64,000 nt of DNA, from contig NZ_WHNZ01000061.1 in NCBI RefSeq assembly GCF_013141725.1, positions 1-64,000 on the forward strand, given 5' to 3'. The notes below the pieces were generated by a model, which did not search any database, was not told the DNA's origin, and was given only the letters and a program-made list of their open reading frames with translations. Shown piece by piece: positions 32,781 to 42,154 of this stretch (positions are counted from its first letter, which is position 1; every line of letters begins with the position of its first letter). Position numbers and translations under genes: made by a program. This stretch comes from Paenibacillus planticolens (GTDB taxonomy: Bacteria > Bacillota > Bacilli > Paenibacillales > NBRC-103111).

Positions 32781-34262
32781 TTAAATGGACAATTTCATAG
32801 GTTTCGGGACGATTTCACCCTTCAAGATCCAGGTTTGCGCATGCGTCACTTTAACGTCTATCATTTGTCCGATTAGCTCTTTAGAGCCGGTAAAATGAAT
32901 CAACTTATTCGTACGCGTACGTCCAGCAAGTACATCGGCATTATTTTTACTTTCGCCTTCAACCAGTACTTCAACTGTTTCCCCCAGCAGCTTCTCGTTG
33001 CTTGCTTTACTGTGAGCATTCACAAGCTCATTCAAGCGATACAAACGCTGTTTCTTCACTTCCATCGGAACATTATCTTCCATACCGGCAGCAGGCGTTC
33101 CTTCTCGCGGCGAATAAATAAACGTAAACGCGAAATCAAAACCTACTTCCTCATAGAGCGACATTGTTTCGTCGAACTGCTCGTCTGTCTCGCCAGGAAA
33201 ACCGACAATAATATCCGTCGTTAGTACGACATCAGGCATCGTTGCTTTAATCTTGCGGGCAAGCTGCAAATAATGATCTCTGGAATACTTCCTGCTCATC
33301 CGTTTCAAAACTTCTGTATTGCCCGATTGAACCGGAAGATGGATATGTTCGACCAGATTGCCTCCTTGACCTAACACTTCAATCAAGTCGTCATCAAAAT
33401 CGCGTGGATGCGAAGTTGTAAACCGAACTCTCGGTACATCGATTTTACGAATGTCATCCATCAAATTAGCGAAAGAATACGTAATATCTTCAAAGTCTTT
33501 GCCGTAGGCATTGACGTTTTGTCCAAGCAGCGTAATTTCCTGGAATCCTTGACGAGCCAGATCTCTTACTTCGGCAAGCACATCCTGCGGTCTCCGGCTT
33601 CTCTCTTTGCCGCGTGTATAAGGAACGATACAGTACGTGCAGAACTTATCGCATCCGAACATAATGTTCACCCAAGCACGGATTCCTTCCCGTTTCTTTG
33701 GTAAATTTTCAACGATGTCGCCTTCTTTGGACCATACTTCAACGACCATTTCTTTGTTATAAAAAGCATCCTTCAATAATGCCGGCAGACGATGAATATT
33801 ATGTGTTCCAAAAATCAAATCAACAAAAGCATGCTTCTGCATGATCCGGTTCACAACCGCTTCTTCCTGCGACATACAACCGCATACGCCAAGAACAAGG
33901 CCTGGCTTCTGCGCTTTGAGTGCCTTCAGATGGCCAAGCTCGCCGAACACTTTGTCCTCAGCATTCTCACGGATGGCGCAAGTGTTCAGCAATATAACAT
34001 CTGCTTGATACTTATCCTCCGTTGTCTGATAGCCCATCTGTTCAAGCAAGCCTCTCATAACTTCTGTATCATGCTCATTCATCTGGCATCCGTAAGTGCG
34101 AATCAAATAATATTTATCTTTGCCGAACCCCTGCATGTCCTCAGGGATATGAAAGTCATAGTGAACGGCGATTTCTTCTTTTCCGCGCTTCTTAGCATCT
34201 GTCAGTGAAGGAGGCTGAAAATATTGGGAATAATCCTTGTCGGATTTCACTTGGTTAGCCAC
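32781..34262 (-). CDS. miaB: tRNA-2-methylthio-N6-dimethylallyladenosine synthase
   Basis: 493 residues. UPF0004 domain with cluster Cys in RTYGCQMNEHD, LNTCAIRENAE and CGCMSQEEA (about 58-135); radical SAM motif CDKFCTYCIVPYTRGKE (about 205) with CxxxCxxC; TRAM domain at the end. It adds the methylthio group at A37 of tRNAs reading UNN codons. A long N-terminal extension of about 45 residues is usual in Bacilli. It has a good promoter (34329-34358). Confidence 0.96.
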   Translation of the reverse strand: MANQVKSDKDYSQYFQPPSLTDAKKRGKEEIAVHYDFHIPEDMQGFGKDKYYLIRTYGCQMNEHDTEVMRGLLEQMGYQTTEDKYQADVILLNTCAIRENAEDKVFGELGHLKALKAQKPGLVLGVCGCMSQEEAVVNRIMQKHAFVDLIFGTHNIHRLPALLKDAFYNKEMVVEVWSKEGDIVENLPKKREGIRAWVNIMFGCDKFCTYCIVPYTRGKERSRRPQDVLAEVRDLARQGFQEITLLGQNVNAYGKDFEDITYSFANLMDDIRKIDVPRVRFTTSHPRDFDDDLIEVLGQGGNLVEHIHLPVQSGNTEVLKRMSRKYSRDHYLQLARKIKATMPDVVLTTDIIVGFPGETDEQFDETMSLYEEVGFDFAFTFIYSPREGTPAAGMEDNVPMEVKKQRLYRLNELVNAHSKASNEKLLGETVEVLVEGESKNNADVLAGRTRTNKLIHFTGSKELIGQMIDVKVTHAQTWILKGEIVPKPMKLSI

Positions 34263-34328
34263 TTTCGTTCCTCCTACGAGTTTGCGTTGGTAAAACTTAC
34301 GTAATACACAAATAATTACGCAACTTTA

Positions 34329-34358
34329 ATTATAACATCACATGCCTATTCAGATCAA
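34329..34358 (-). promoter_or_regulatory. SigA promoter of miaB
   Basis: TTGATC and TATAAT with an 18-base spacer, about 65 bases before the miaB start. Confidence 0.6.
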
Positions 34359-34397
34359 AAGGAAATTGGCATAACGGTGAAAATGACGCTGTCTTCG

Positions 34398-34967
34398 CTA
34401 TTCGAGGATCTCGGCCATATCGCCTGTTTTTACGCCGGCCGCATTTCCTTCATCCGTGTCGATGTGCATATCCAAAGCAAATTGCTCGGATACACGGGCA
34501 ATCACGTCTTCAAAAATCAAAGGCCTTTCGCCATTCACTTTGACGCGCAGCAGCTGTTTATCTTGAATGCCCCATTTCTCTGCATCTGAAGTATGAAAAT
34601 GAATATGTCTAGCGGCGACGATCACACCTTGTTCCAAGTCAACTTCGCCTGCAGGACCTACGACACGGAGACCGGGTGTTTGATCGATATGACCGGATTC
34701 ACGCACAGGAGGGTTAACGCCTAAAGAGAAAGCGTCGGTCCGTGATACTTCTATTTGCGTAAAAGGACGTGCCGGTCCCAAAATCCTTACTTTTTCAATC
34801 TTATTTTTCGGTCCGACAATCGTTACAGTTTCTTGGGCTGCAAATTGCCCAGGTTGCGAAAGATCTTTGAAATGCTTTAGTTCATAGCCTTGTCCGAATA
34901 ATATTTCAATATGAGCCGGTGAAAGATGAATATGTCTAGCAGAGACTCCAACGGGAACTGTTTTCAT
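34398..34967 (-). CDS. pduL: Phosphate propanoyltransferase (PduL-type phosphotransacylase)
   Basis: 189 residues, two PduL beta-barrel domains. Zinc ligands are visible in VSARHIHLSP (about 8-17) and AARHIHFHTSD (about 125-135), with FAAQETVTIVGPK and RTDAFSLGVNPPVRESG. It interconverts acyl-CoA and acyl-phosphate. No encapsulation peptide at the N-terminus and no microcompartment genes, so it is a housekeeping form. It follows korB by about 95 bases but after a terminator, so linkage to the ferredoxin enzyme is suggestive only. Confidence 0.93.
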   Translation of the reverse strand: MKTVPVGVSARHIHLSPAHIEILFGQGYELKHFKDLSQPGQFAAQETVTIVGPKNKIEKVRILGPARPFTQIEVSRTDAFSLGVNPPVRESGHIDQTPGLRVVGPAGEVDLEQGVIVAARHIHFHTSDAEKWGIQDKQLLRVKVNGERPLIFEDVIARVSEQFALDMHIDTDEGNAAGVKTGDMAEILE

Positions 34968-35015
34968 TATGTATCATCCTTTAAAAGAGTATAGTTGTCA
35001 GTATTGCCGCCCAGC

Positions 35016-35047
35016 AAAAAGGGCATACGGAGTATCTCCATATGCCC
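35016..35047 (-). terminator. Terminator of korAB
   Basis: GGGCATACGGAG (35021-35032) pairs with CTCCATATGCCC (35036-35047), followed by TTTTT on the minus strand. Confidence 0.88.
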
Positions 35048-35061
35048 TCAACGTACAACGA

Positions 35062-35928
35062 TTATTTGAATTCAGTGAGCATTTTGTTGAAGTCTGCTTC
35101 TGAAATTTGAAGATTTTGTTTCGATAGTCCTTCTTTTGCGAAGCTAGGAATAGAATCTTCATAACTCTTTTTATCTTTGTTTTGGTAAATGATGCCTGTC
35201 AACATGGAGTTAGTTTCCATGATCTTGGTCATTGCCATTACGCGATTCGTGTAGTCGTAATCAGGAATTTCATCAAGATCTACGATGTTTTCTTTGAACC
35301 AGTCATACGTGTTCACTTTATTGAAAGTTACGCATGGGCTGAAAACGTTGATCAAGGAGAATCCTTTGTGGTTCAGACCAGCTTCGATAACAGCTGTTAA
35401 CTGTTTCAAGTTGCTGGAGAAAGATTGTGCTACGAAAGTTGCACCTGCAGCCATAGCTACTTCTAACGGAGAAATAGCGGACTCGATTGTTCCAAGCGGC
35501 GTGCTTTTCGTTTTGAAGCCTTCCGCACTACGTGGGGATGCTTGACCTTTTGTCAAACCGTAGATTTGGTTATCCATAACGATGTAAGTTACATCGATGT
35601 TACGGCGAATTGCGTGTACCGTGTGACCCATACCGATTGCGAAACCGTCTCCGTCACCGCCGGAAGCGATAACTGTCAAGTCGCGGTTAGCCATTTTCAC
35701 ACCTTGTGCGATAGGCAACGATCTGCCGTGAATACCATGGAAGCCATAAGCATTGATATAACCGGAGATACGTCCGGAACAACCGATACCCGATACGATT
35801 GCCAAACCTTCAGGCTCTAAACCAACATTAGCCGCTGCGCGTTGAATAGCTGCTTGTACGGAGAAGTCTCCGCATCCTGGACACCAATTCGGCTTTACAT
35901 TGTTACGAAAGTCTTTTAATGTTGCCAT
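35062..35928 (-). CDS. korB: 2-oxoglutarate:ferredoxin oxidoreductase beta chain
   Basis: 288 residues. The Fe-S cysteines are in NWCPGCGDF (about 15-21), GIGCSGR and FSPCVTFN; thiamine diphosphate motif is GGDGDGFAIGMGHTVHA (about 90-106) with VMDNQIYGLTKGQ. It forms the catalytic half with KorA and links the TCA cycle to ferredoxin. It overlaps the korA stop by 13 bases, so translation is coupled. Specificity for 2-oxoglutarate versus other oxoacids is inferred from the KorAB layout. Confidence 0.93.
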   Translation of the reverse strand: MATLKDFRNNVKPNWCPGCGDFSVQAAIQRAAANVGLEPEGLAIVSGIGCSGRISGYINAYGFHGIHGRSLPIAQGVKMANRDLTVIASGGDGDGFAIGMGHTVHAIRRNIDVTYIVMDNQIYGLTKGQASPRSAEGFKTKSTPLGTIESAISPLEVAMAAGATFVAQSFSSNLKQLTAVIEAGLNHKGFSLINVFSPCVTFNKVNTYDWFKENIVDLDEIPDYDYTNRVMAMTKIMETNSMLTGIIYQNKDKKSYEDSIPSFAKEGLSKQNLQISEADFNKMLTEFK

Positions 35929-37664
35929 GCTAAAGTCAACTCCTTACATTTTTGTTCGATCTCTGCTGGAAGGAACGGATTACCGTTGTATTTCAAAACG
36001 TTTTTAATTTTATCTGCATGACCAACATGCAGTTTAATTTGATCTGCTAATTGTCCAGTTGCGTTGTTTTCAACAACGATAACTGATTTTGCTTTTTCAA
36101 CAAGCGGTCTCAGCTGTTCAGCCGGGAATGGGTGGATCAAACGAACCGTCGCGTGATTTGTTTTGATGCCATCTTGTTCAACGCGGCGTCTTGCTTCGTC
36201 AATTGTACCGCCAGTGGAGCCCATGCCGATAATCAGAAGATCCGGGTTCTCATGCGGAGCATCTGCTTTGATGGCGTCAGTCACTTGAATGTGTTTCAAC
36301 TTCTCTAGACGTTTATCCATCATTCTTTGACGATTTTCCGTGCTCTCGGACGGACGGCCTGTTTGGTCATGCTCTACCCCTGTTACGTGGTGAAGACCAT
36401 GTTTCACGCCTGGAATTACACGAGGTGAAATGCCGTTCTCTGTGAATTCATAGCGTTTGAACAATTGGTTTGCTTCTTGTTCAGGAGCTTCAGTTACCAA
36501 TGCTCCGCGGTCGATCACGATGCGGTTGTAATCCAGCATTTCAGCGGATTGTTTACCCAAGGAAAGCTGAAGATCCGTCATCAGAATGACTGGACATTGG
36601 TATTTCTCAGCCAAGTTGAAAGCTTCGATTGTATCGTAGAAGCACTCTTCAATTGTGCTAGGAGACAATACGATTTTCGGAATTTCACCGTGCGTACCGT
36701 ATACCATTGCGTTCAAATCGGATTGCTCTTGTTTCGTTGGAAGACCTGTACTTGGACCACCGCGCTGTGTATCAACGATAACAACCGGTGTTTCTGTCAT
36801 ACCAGCCAAACCAATAGCTTCCATCATCAAGGACAGACCAGGACCAGCAGATGCTGTCAGGGCACGCGCACCAGCGTAGTTAGCGCCAATGGCCATTGTG
36901 CAAGCTGCGATCTCATCTTCCGTTTGGATAACCGTACCGCCGAATTTAGGAAGCGCTTTGATCAAGTATTCCATTACCTCGGAAGCTGGTGTAATCGGAT
37001 AGGCAGGCATGAAACGGCAGCCGGCAGCTACAGCTCCAAGAGCGATTGCATCGTTACCGATCATGAACAATTTTTGCTTGCCGTCAGCCGGCTCTAATTG
37101 GAAGTCAGCGATAGGACCGCCTGCCAATTCCAGAACGGATTCAGCACCTTTGCGAACAGCTTCAACGTTTTTCTCAACGACAGCCGCGCCTTTACGTCCG
37201 AACTCTTCTTCTACAGCTTTATTAAACACATCAAGCGGCAAACCGAGCAGCGCCCAAGATGCACCTGATGCGGCCATGTTCTTAAATAGGGATGTTCCTA
37301 GTTCTTCTGCAATTGCAGTAATCGGAACCGGAAACAGACGTGCTTTAATTCCTTCAGGTAATACAGGGTTAAATTTGGCATCTGCAACGATTACACCGTT
37401 GTCACGAAGCTCGTGAGCATTGAAATCGATACTCTCCTGGTCAAATGCTACCAGAATGTCCAAATCATCTGAAATTGCGCGAATCGGTTTGGTGCTGATG
37501 CGAATCTTGTTATTTGTATGTCCCCCCTTAATCCGTGAAGAGAAATGACGGTACCCATACAAATAGTAACCGAGACGGTTCAATGCAGTAGAGAAGATAC
37601 GGTCAGTACTTTCGACCCCTTCACCCTGTTGACCTCCGATTTTCCAAGATAACTGACTAATCAC
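35916..37664 (-). CDS. korA: 2-oxoglutarate:ferredoxin oxidoreductase alpha chain with fused gamma domain
   Basis: 582 residues: gamma domain first (about 1-180, WKIGGQQGEGVESTDRIF), then alpha pyrimidine domain (about 200-420, PAYPITPASEVMEYLI, SAGPGLSLMMEAIGLA) and C-terminal transketolase-like domain. YPITPxSE and the gamma-alpha fusion are typical of Kor in Firmicutes and mycobacteria. Needs KorB for activity. The 205-base upstream region must hold the promoter; it is AT-rich and I did not resolve the boxes. Confidence 0.93.
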   Translation of the reverse strand: MISQLSWKIGGQQGEGVESTDRIFSTALNRLGYYLYGYRHFSSRIKGGHTNNKIRISTKPIRAISDDLDILVAFDQESIDFNAHELRDNGVIVADAKFNPVLPEGIKARLFPVPITAIAEELGTSLFKNMAASGASWALLGLPLDVFNKAVEEEFGRKGAAVVEKNVEAVRKGAESVLELAGGPIADFQLEPADGKQKLFMIGNDAIALGAVAAGCRFMPAYPITPASEVMEYLIKALPKFGGTVIQTEDEIAACTMAIGANYAGARALTASAGPGLSLMMEAIGLAGMTETPVVIVDTQRGGPSTGLPTKQEQSDLNAMVYGTHGEIPKIVLSPSTIEECFYDTIEAFNLAEKYQCPVILMTDLQLSLGKQSAEMLDYNRIVIDRGALVTEAPEQEANQLFKRYEFTENGISPRVIPGVKHGLHHVTGVEHDQTGRPSESTENRQRMMDKRLEKLKHIQVTDAIKADAPHENPDLLIIGMGSTGGTIDEARRRVEQDGIKTNHATVRLIHPFPAEQLRPLVEKAKSVIVVENNATGQLADQIKLHVGHADKIKNVLKYNGNPFLPAEIEQKCKELTLAWQH

Positions 37665-37869
37665 CGTACGTCCACTCCTTTTGATTGTAGCTGCTCGAAG
37701 ACATTAAAAGCTAATTTGTTAGTAAAAAAAGATAATGCAATAAAAAAAATCTTTCACTTGTCAACCAAATTCTATGCCTTTACGGAGTAAAATGCAAGGG
37801 GTACAAACAAATCTAACAGATAGAGTTTTTAGATCGAACCTATATCAATATTAGATTGATTCGCAATTT

Positions 37870-38811
37870 TCATTTCGGCAGGTTTGCCAGCATGAAATTA
37901 CGCCAATTTCCGAACAAAAACGCTTCAACTTGCGCTTCCCTATAGCTCTTGCAAAGTGCTTCGATAAGGTTTTCATATTGTCCGGCATGTCTCAGCCCTT
38001 TGACCCATTGTTCAATGCCGTCAAAATCAGATCCGAAACCAATATGTCTCTCTCCCCCCAATGAGCAAACGTGATCAATATGGTTAAGCAGGGACTGGAT
38101 TGGAACAACCGGATTCACGCTCTCGACAAAGTAAGGAACAAACGTAATGCCCATAAGTCCCTGACATTGAATGATAGCTTTCACTTGGTCGTCTGATAAA
38201 TTTCTTGGATGGGGACATATTTTCTGCGCATTCGAATGGGAAGCAATAAAAGGTTTCTGATAGATCTCGACCAATTCCCAGAATGCCGCCTGCGATAAGT
38301 GTGACACATCTGCTATTATACCCATAGTTTCGAATTCTCTTAACATCAGTTTCCCTTTTCTTGTGAACCCCCCTTTTCTAGGCTCCATAACACCGTCAGC
38401 GGCCCAATTCGCGTAGTTCCAAGTTAGTCCTATACTCCGTACCCCGAGGTGGTACAGGATTCGCAAATGAGTTAGATTGCCTGCTAACGCATCCACACCT
38501 TCAAGAGTCAGAATAGCGCCTACTTGTTCTCCCGCTTCTACGTCGTGCCAATCCTTCACATTTTGAATAAAATGCATCCCGGGATGACCAACGATTTTGC
38601 GGTGAAAAATATCAACCATCTGCAGGATTTGCTCGAATGTGGGCTGCTGGATCGTGTCCGATAAGTAGATGGCAAAACATTGCACCTTAATTCCCGCCTG
38701 CCGTAGCCTCGGATAACTGACATCCAATTCCTGATCTTCCTTGCCAAAATCGAGTTTAGGGTTTGCATATAGTTTCGTCAGCGCATCACAGTGACCATCC
38801 ATGATTTTCAT
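37870..38811 (-). CDS. Membrane-dipeptidase (M19, renal dipeptidase family)
   Basis: 313 residues; ATG at 38811 follows GAGGAGG by eight bases (the frame runs on to 38913 through the spoVS terminator, which excludes the longer form). Metal ligands: HxD in MDGHCDALT, Glu in LTLEGVDAL (about 110), His in VSHLSQAAF and ASHSNA, and Asp in GSDFDG. It hydrolyses dipeptides including D-configured ones; some members act on antibiotics. No signal peptide, so it is cytoplasmic. It is preceded by spoVS. Confidence 0.92.
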   Translation of the reverse strand: MKIMDGHCDALTKLYANPKLDFGKEDQELDVSYPRLRQAGIKVQCFAIYLSDTIQQPTFEQILQMVDIFHRKIVGHPGMHFIQNVKDWHDVEAGEQVGAILTLEGVDALAGNLTHLRILYHLGVRSIGLTWNYANWAADGVMEPRKGGFTRKGKLMLREFETMGIIADVSHLSQAAFWELVEIYQKPFIASHSNAQKICPHPRNLSDDQVKAIIQCQGLMGITFVPYFVESVNPVVPIQSLLNHIDHVCSLGGERHIGFGSDFDGIEQWVKGLRHAGQYENLIEALCKSYREAQVEAFLFGNWRNFMLANLPK

Positions 38812-38846
38812 CCCTTTAGCCTCCTCATCTATCGCTAAACAAGACA

Positions 38847-38871
38847 AAAACCTCTTGCACAGAGGTTTTTG
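38847..38871 (-). terminator. Terminator of spoVS
   Basis: AAAAACCTCT (38847-38856) pairs with AGAGGTTTTT (38862-38871) around a short loop. Confidence 0.85.
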
Positions 38872-38935
38872 GCAAAGAATAAAAAACCTGTCTACAAGGT
38901 AAACAGGCTGCATGCATTATGTATGGTACCGCTGA

Positions 38936-39196
38936 TTACCTCGGCTCTACAATGAGTTTAATGGCCGTCCGATCTTCCCCGTCAATCACGATATCTGTGA
39001 AGGCTGGTACACAAATTAAGTCAACTCCGCTGGGCGCCACAAATCCTCTTGCGATCGCTACTGCTTTGATGGCTTGGTTTAGGGCGCCTGCACCGATGGC
39101 TTGGAGCTCAGCCGCCCCGCGCTCGCGCAAAACACCTGCCAATGCACCTGCAACGGAGTTTGGGTTGGATTTTGCTGAAACTTTTAATACATCCAT
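38936..39196 (-). CDS. spoVS: Stage V sporulation protein S
   Basis: 86 residues, nearly identical in pattern to SpoVS (MDVLKVSAKSNPNSVAGALA, IARGFVAPSGVDLI). ATG at 39196 follows GAGGAGG by eight bases; upstream frame residues are not part of it. An Alba-like small protein needed for spore coat and core maturation. It follows ymdB, as in Bacillus. Confidence 0.95.
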   Translation of the reverse strand: MDVLKVSAKSNPNSVAGALAGVLRERGAAELQAIGAGALNQAIKAVAIARGFVAPSGVDLICVPAFTDIVIDGEDRTAIKLIVEPR

Positions 39197-39311
39197 GAAT
39201 AGTACCTCCTCGGGAATGATGGATAGTTCCATTAACCATCATATTCTCGAGGCTGCCTAAACATGACTTACCGCTAATAATCAATTATTCGCAATTTTCT
39301 GAATCCATTGA

Positions 39312-40106
39312 CTAATCCATGAAAACTTGATCTTCATCGTAACGAATGAGCTGTATTCCTTTCGCCAGACCCGTTTGATCGTCCAGTTCAATCACGACCG
39401 CATGGAAATGCCATTTCCCTTCATCGGTCACAAATCGAACAGGCAGCTGTGTTTTAAACTTCTGCAGCACGGCATTTCGCTCCACGCCCAGTATGCCATC
39501 GCGAGGGCCTACCATCCCTACATCCGTTACATAAGCCGTACCTTGCGGCAATACACGATTGTCATTGGTTTGCACATGGGTATGCGTGCCGACTACAGCA
39601 GACACTTTCCCATCTAGATGCCAACCCATAGCAATTTTCTCGGAAGTCGCTTCCGCATGGAAATCGACAAAAACAAATTTATGTTTCTTTTTATCGGCTT
39701 CAAGAATCTCATCGACTTTCCGAAACGGACAATCGATTGGCGGCAAGAATGTGCGTCCTTGTAAATTAATGATGAGCAGCTCTTGATCCTTGACCTTAAT
39801 GACCGTATGTCCCCTTCCCGGTGTTCCGGGTGGAAAGTTGGCCGGCCGCACCATTTTCTCGTCCCGGTCAATAAAATCAAAGATTTCTTTCTGATCCCAT
39901 GTATGATTGCCCATTGTAAGCGCCTGAATGCCCATCTCATAGATTTCTTTCGCAATGGCTGCAGTTATACCCTTGCCTGCAGCCGCGTTCTCCCCATTGG
40001 CAATGAAGACGGCGTGAGGATGCAGTTGCTTTAATCGAGGCATGGTGTTTTTCAACGCTTTTCGTCCGACAGATCCAACAATATCTCCAATAAATACAAT
40101 TTTCAT
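39312..40106 (-). CDS. ymdB: YmdB family 2',3'-cyclic nucleotide phosphodiesterase
   Basis: 264 residues of the TIGR00282 metallophosphoesterase family. Metal ligands are in FIGDIVGSVGR (about 5-15), NGENAAAGKG (about 37-46), GNHTWDQKEI (about 68) and GTHTHVQTNDNR (about 177). YmdB acts on cyclic nucleotides and switches cells between biofilm and motility in B. subtilis. It is downstream of rny, the conserved order. Confidence 0.93.
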   Translation of the reverse strand: MKIVFIGDIVGSVGRKALKNTMPRLKQLHPHAVFIANGENAAAGKGITAAIAKEIYEMGIQALTMGNHTWDQKEIFDFIDRDEKMVRPANFPPGTPGRGHTVIKVKDQELLIINLQGRTFLPPIDCPFRKVDEILEADKKKHKFVFVDFHAEATSEKIAMGWHLDGKVSAVVGTHTHVQTNDNRVLPQGTAYVTDVGMVGPRDGILGVERNAVLQKFKTQLPVRFVTDEGKWHFHAVVIELDDQTGLAKGIQLIRYDEDQVFMD

Positions 40107-40224
40107 AACAAATAGATAGCTCCTTTATAAACATAGATACGTGGATGGATATGCGCCAGCGGCAGCTTCCCTCCTGAAAATAAGGAAAAGTGGCTGTATC
40201 AGCCACTTTTCGCATTGGTTACTC

Positions 40225-41766
40225 TTATTTAGCGTATTCAACTGCTCGTGTTTCACGAATGACCGTAACCTTAATATGTCCTGGATAATCGAGTTCACCC
40301 TCGATTTTTTTGGTAATATCGCGGGCCAGACGGAATGCTTCGGTATCATCCACTTTCTCCGGTTGAACCATTACGCGTACTTCACGGCCTGCTTGAATGG
40401 CGTATGATTTCTCAACACCTTCAAAAGATTCCGATATTTCTTCGAGCTTTTCCAAACGCTTAATATAGGTTTCGAGCGTTTCCCTGCGTGCTCCAGGTCT
40501 AGCCGCGGATAAGGCATCTGCTGCTCCGACTAACATCGCGATAACTGACGTTGCCTCCACATCGCCATGATGCGAAGCAATACTGTTAATGACGACTGGA
40601 TGCTCTTTGTACTTCTTACCTATCTCAACACCGATTTCGACATGAGATCCTTCAACCTCGTGGTCAAGCGCCTTACCGATGTCATGAAGCAGCCCGGCAC
40701 GTTTCGCCAAAGTTACGTCTACCCCGAGCTCCCCGGCCATCAGTCCAGCCAGATAAGCTACCTCCATGGAATGCTTCAACACGTTCTGACCATAACTTGT
40801 TCTAAATTTCAGTCGACCTAAAATCTTAATCAAGTCAGGATGCAATCCGTGAACGCCCACCTCGAACGTGGCTTGCTCCCCATATTCGCGGATACGCTCG
40901 TCCACTTCTTTACGGGATTTCTCAACCATCTCTTCGATGCGTGCAGGATGAATTCTTCCATCGGCAACAAGCTTCTCTAAAGAGGTACGAGCAATTTCAC
41001 GTCTGATTGGATCAAATCCAGATAAAATAACGGCTTCCGGCGTATCATCAATAATAAGATCAATACCCGTTAATGTTTCCAGTGCACGGATATTGCGTCC
41101 CTCACGACCGATGATGCGGCCTTTCATCTCTTCATTTGGCAATGAAACAACAGAAACGGTCGTTTCAGCAACATGATCTGCGGCGCAACGCTGAATGGCG
41201 AGCGTGATGATTTCACGTGCTTTCTTATCGCCGTCTTCTTTGGCCTGTGTTTCAATTTCTTTAATAAGCTGTGCGGTTTCGTGACGTACTTCCTGTTCTA
41301 CATTAGTAAGAATAATGCTCTTCGCTTCTTCCATAGTAAGACCTGAGATACGCTCTAACTCCGAAACTTGGCTTTTATAAAGCTGATCAATTTGATTTTG
41401 GGTATCCTCGATCCGCTTCTCTTTGTTGGCAACTTGCTCTTCTTTACGCTCGAGAGATTCTAATTTTTTATCCAGCGATTCCTCTTTTTGCAACAATCGT
41501 CTTTCTTGTCGTTGAATTTCATTTCGACGCTCACGAATGTCTTTTTCAGCTTCGGACCTAAGCTTATGCACTTCGTCCTTTGCTTCCAGAACCGTTTCCT
41601 TTTTCAGTGCTTCTGCTTCTTTCTTAGCAGCTTCTCTAATCTGCTCAGCGGCTGTTTCAGCACTGGAAATTTTCGCTTCTGCAAGAGATTTACGGATAAA
41701 ATAACCAATCCCTAAGCATGCAGCTCCAACAATGAGAATGATCGCGATCCAGATGAAAGTCATCAT
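40225..41766 (-). CDS. rny: Ribonuclease Y
   Basis: About 513 residues. One membrane helix (about 3-22), a long coiled coil (about 25-200, SLDKKLESLERKEEQVANKE), KH domain (about 205-270, NEEMKGRIIGREGRNIRALE) and HD domain (about 325-420, LLHDIGKALDHEVEG at about 360). It starts bulk mRNA decay at the membrane. The ATG at 41766 is eight bases after GGAGG; the in-frame GTG at 41775 sits inside the ribosome site. Partner RicA is encoded at 32.3 kb. Confidence 0.96.
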   Translation of the reverse strand: MMTFIWIAIILIVGAACLGIGYFIRKSLAEAKISSAETAAEQIREAAKKEAEALKKETVLEAKDEVHKLRSEAEKDIRERRNEIQRQERRLLQKEESLDKKLESLERKEEQVANKEKRIEDTQNQIDQLYKSQVSELERISGLTMEEAKSIILTNVEQEVRHETAQLIKEIETQAKEDGDKKAREIITLAIQRCAADHVAETTVSVVSLPNEEMKGRIIGREGRNIRALETLTGIDLIIDDTPEAVILSGFDPIRREIARTSLEKLVADGRIHPARIEEMVEKSRKEVDERIREYGEQATFEVGVHGLHPDLIKILGRLKFRTSYGQNVLKHSMEVAYLAGLMAGELGVDVTLAKRAGLLHDIGKALDHEVEGSHVEIGVEIGKKYKEHPVVINSIASHHGDVEATSVIAMLVGAADALSAARPGARRETLETYIKRLEKLEEISESFEGVEKSYAIQAGREVRVMVQPEKVDDTEAFRLARDITKKIEGELDYPGHIKVTVIRETRAVEYAK

Positions 41767-42154
41767 CTTGTTCACCTCCTCGTTGGTTTCTCCAAGGTGT
41801 TAGCCTGGGATTCCGTTCGGTTTTTTAATCCGATTTTTAATTGTTTGACTAGTCATACATACCCTAAGATAAAAAAGAGTATGGCTTTTAAATGAATGCG
41901 CACTGTGCGTTAGAGGCACTATAGTGCTAATAATCCATAATCAACAGTGTAAAAATTGGCGGTTTTTACATCTGTCCTCTCAAAATCAATGAAATAAGTA
42001 TGATTTTGAATACATTATGAAAATATACACTGTTATTTTATCTTTTGTCGAAGAAGCTTGTCAAGCGATGTTCCATGAGAACATCATCTTGATCTGCCAA
42101 TTGTCACCAAAAAGGTTAATAGCATCAACTAATTTCAGCAACTATTTAACGTCA
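41767..42154. other. Leader and intergenic region between rny and recX
   Basis: 390 bases without a gene. Three inverted repeats stand out: CGCACTGTGCG (41899-41909), GCACTATAGTGC (41916-41927) and TGTAAAAA..TTTTTACA (41948-41970). The first two could be repressor sites in the rny promoter, or part of its mRNA leader; the third looks like a weak AT-rich hairpin. The sequence is otherwise AT-rich. No promoter can be fixed with confidence. Confidence 0.5.

Noticed and set aside
37665..37869. Possible regulatory RNA upstream of korA
   Set aside because: The region is AT-rich with only weak pairings; nothing beyond a promoter is supported.
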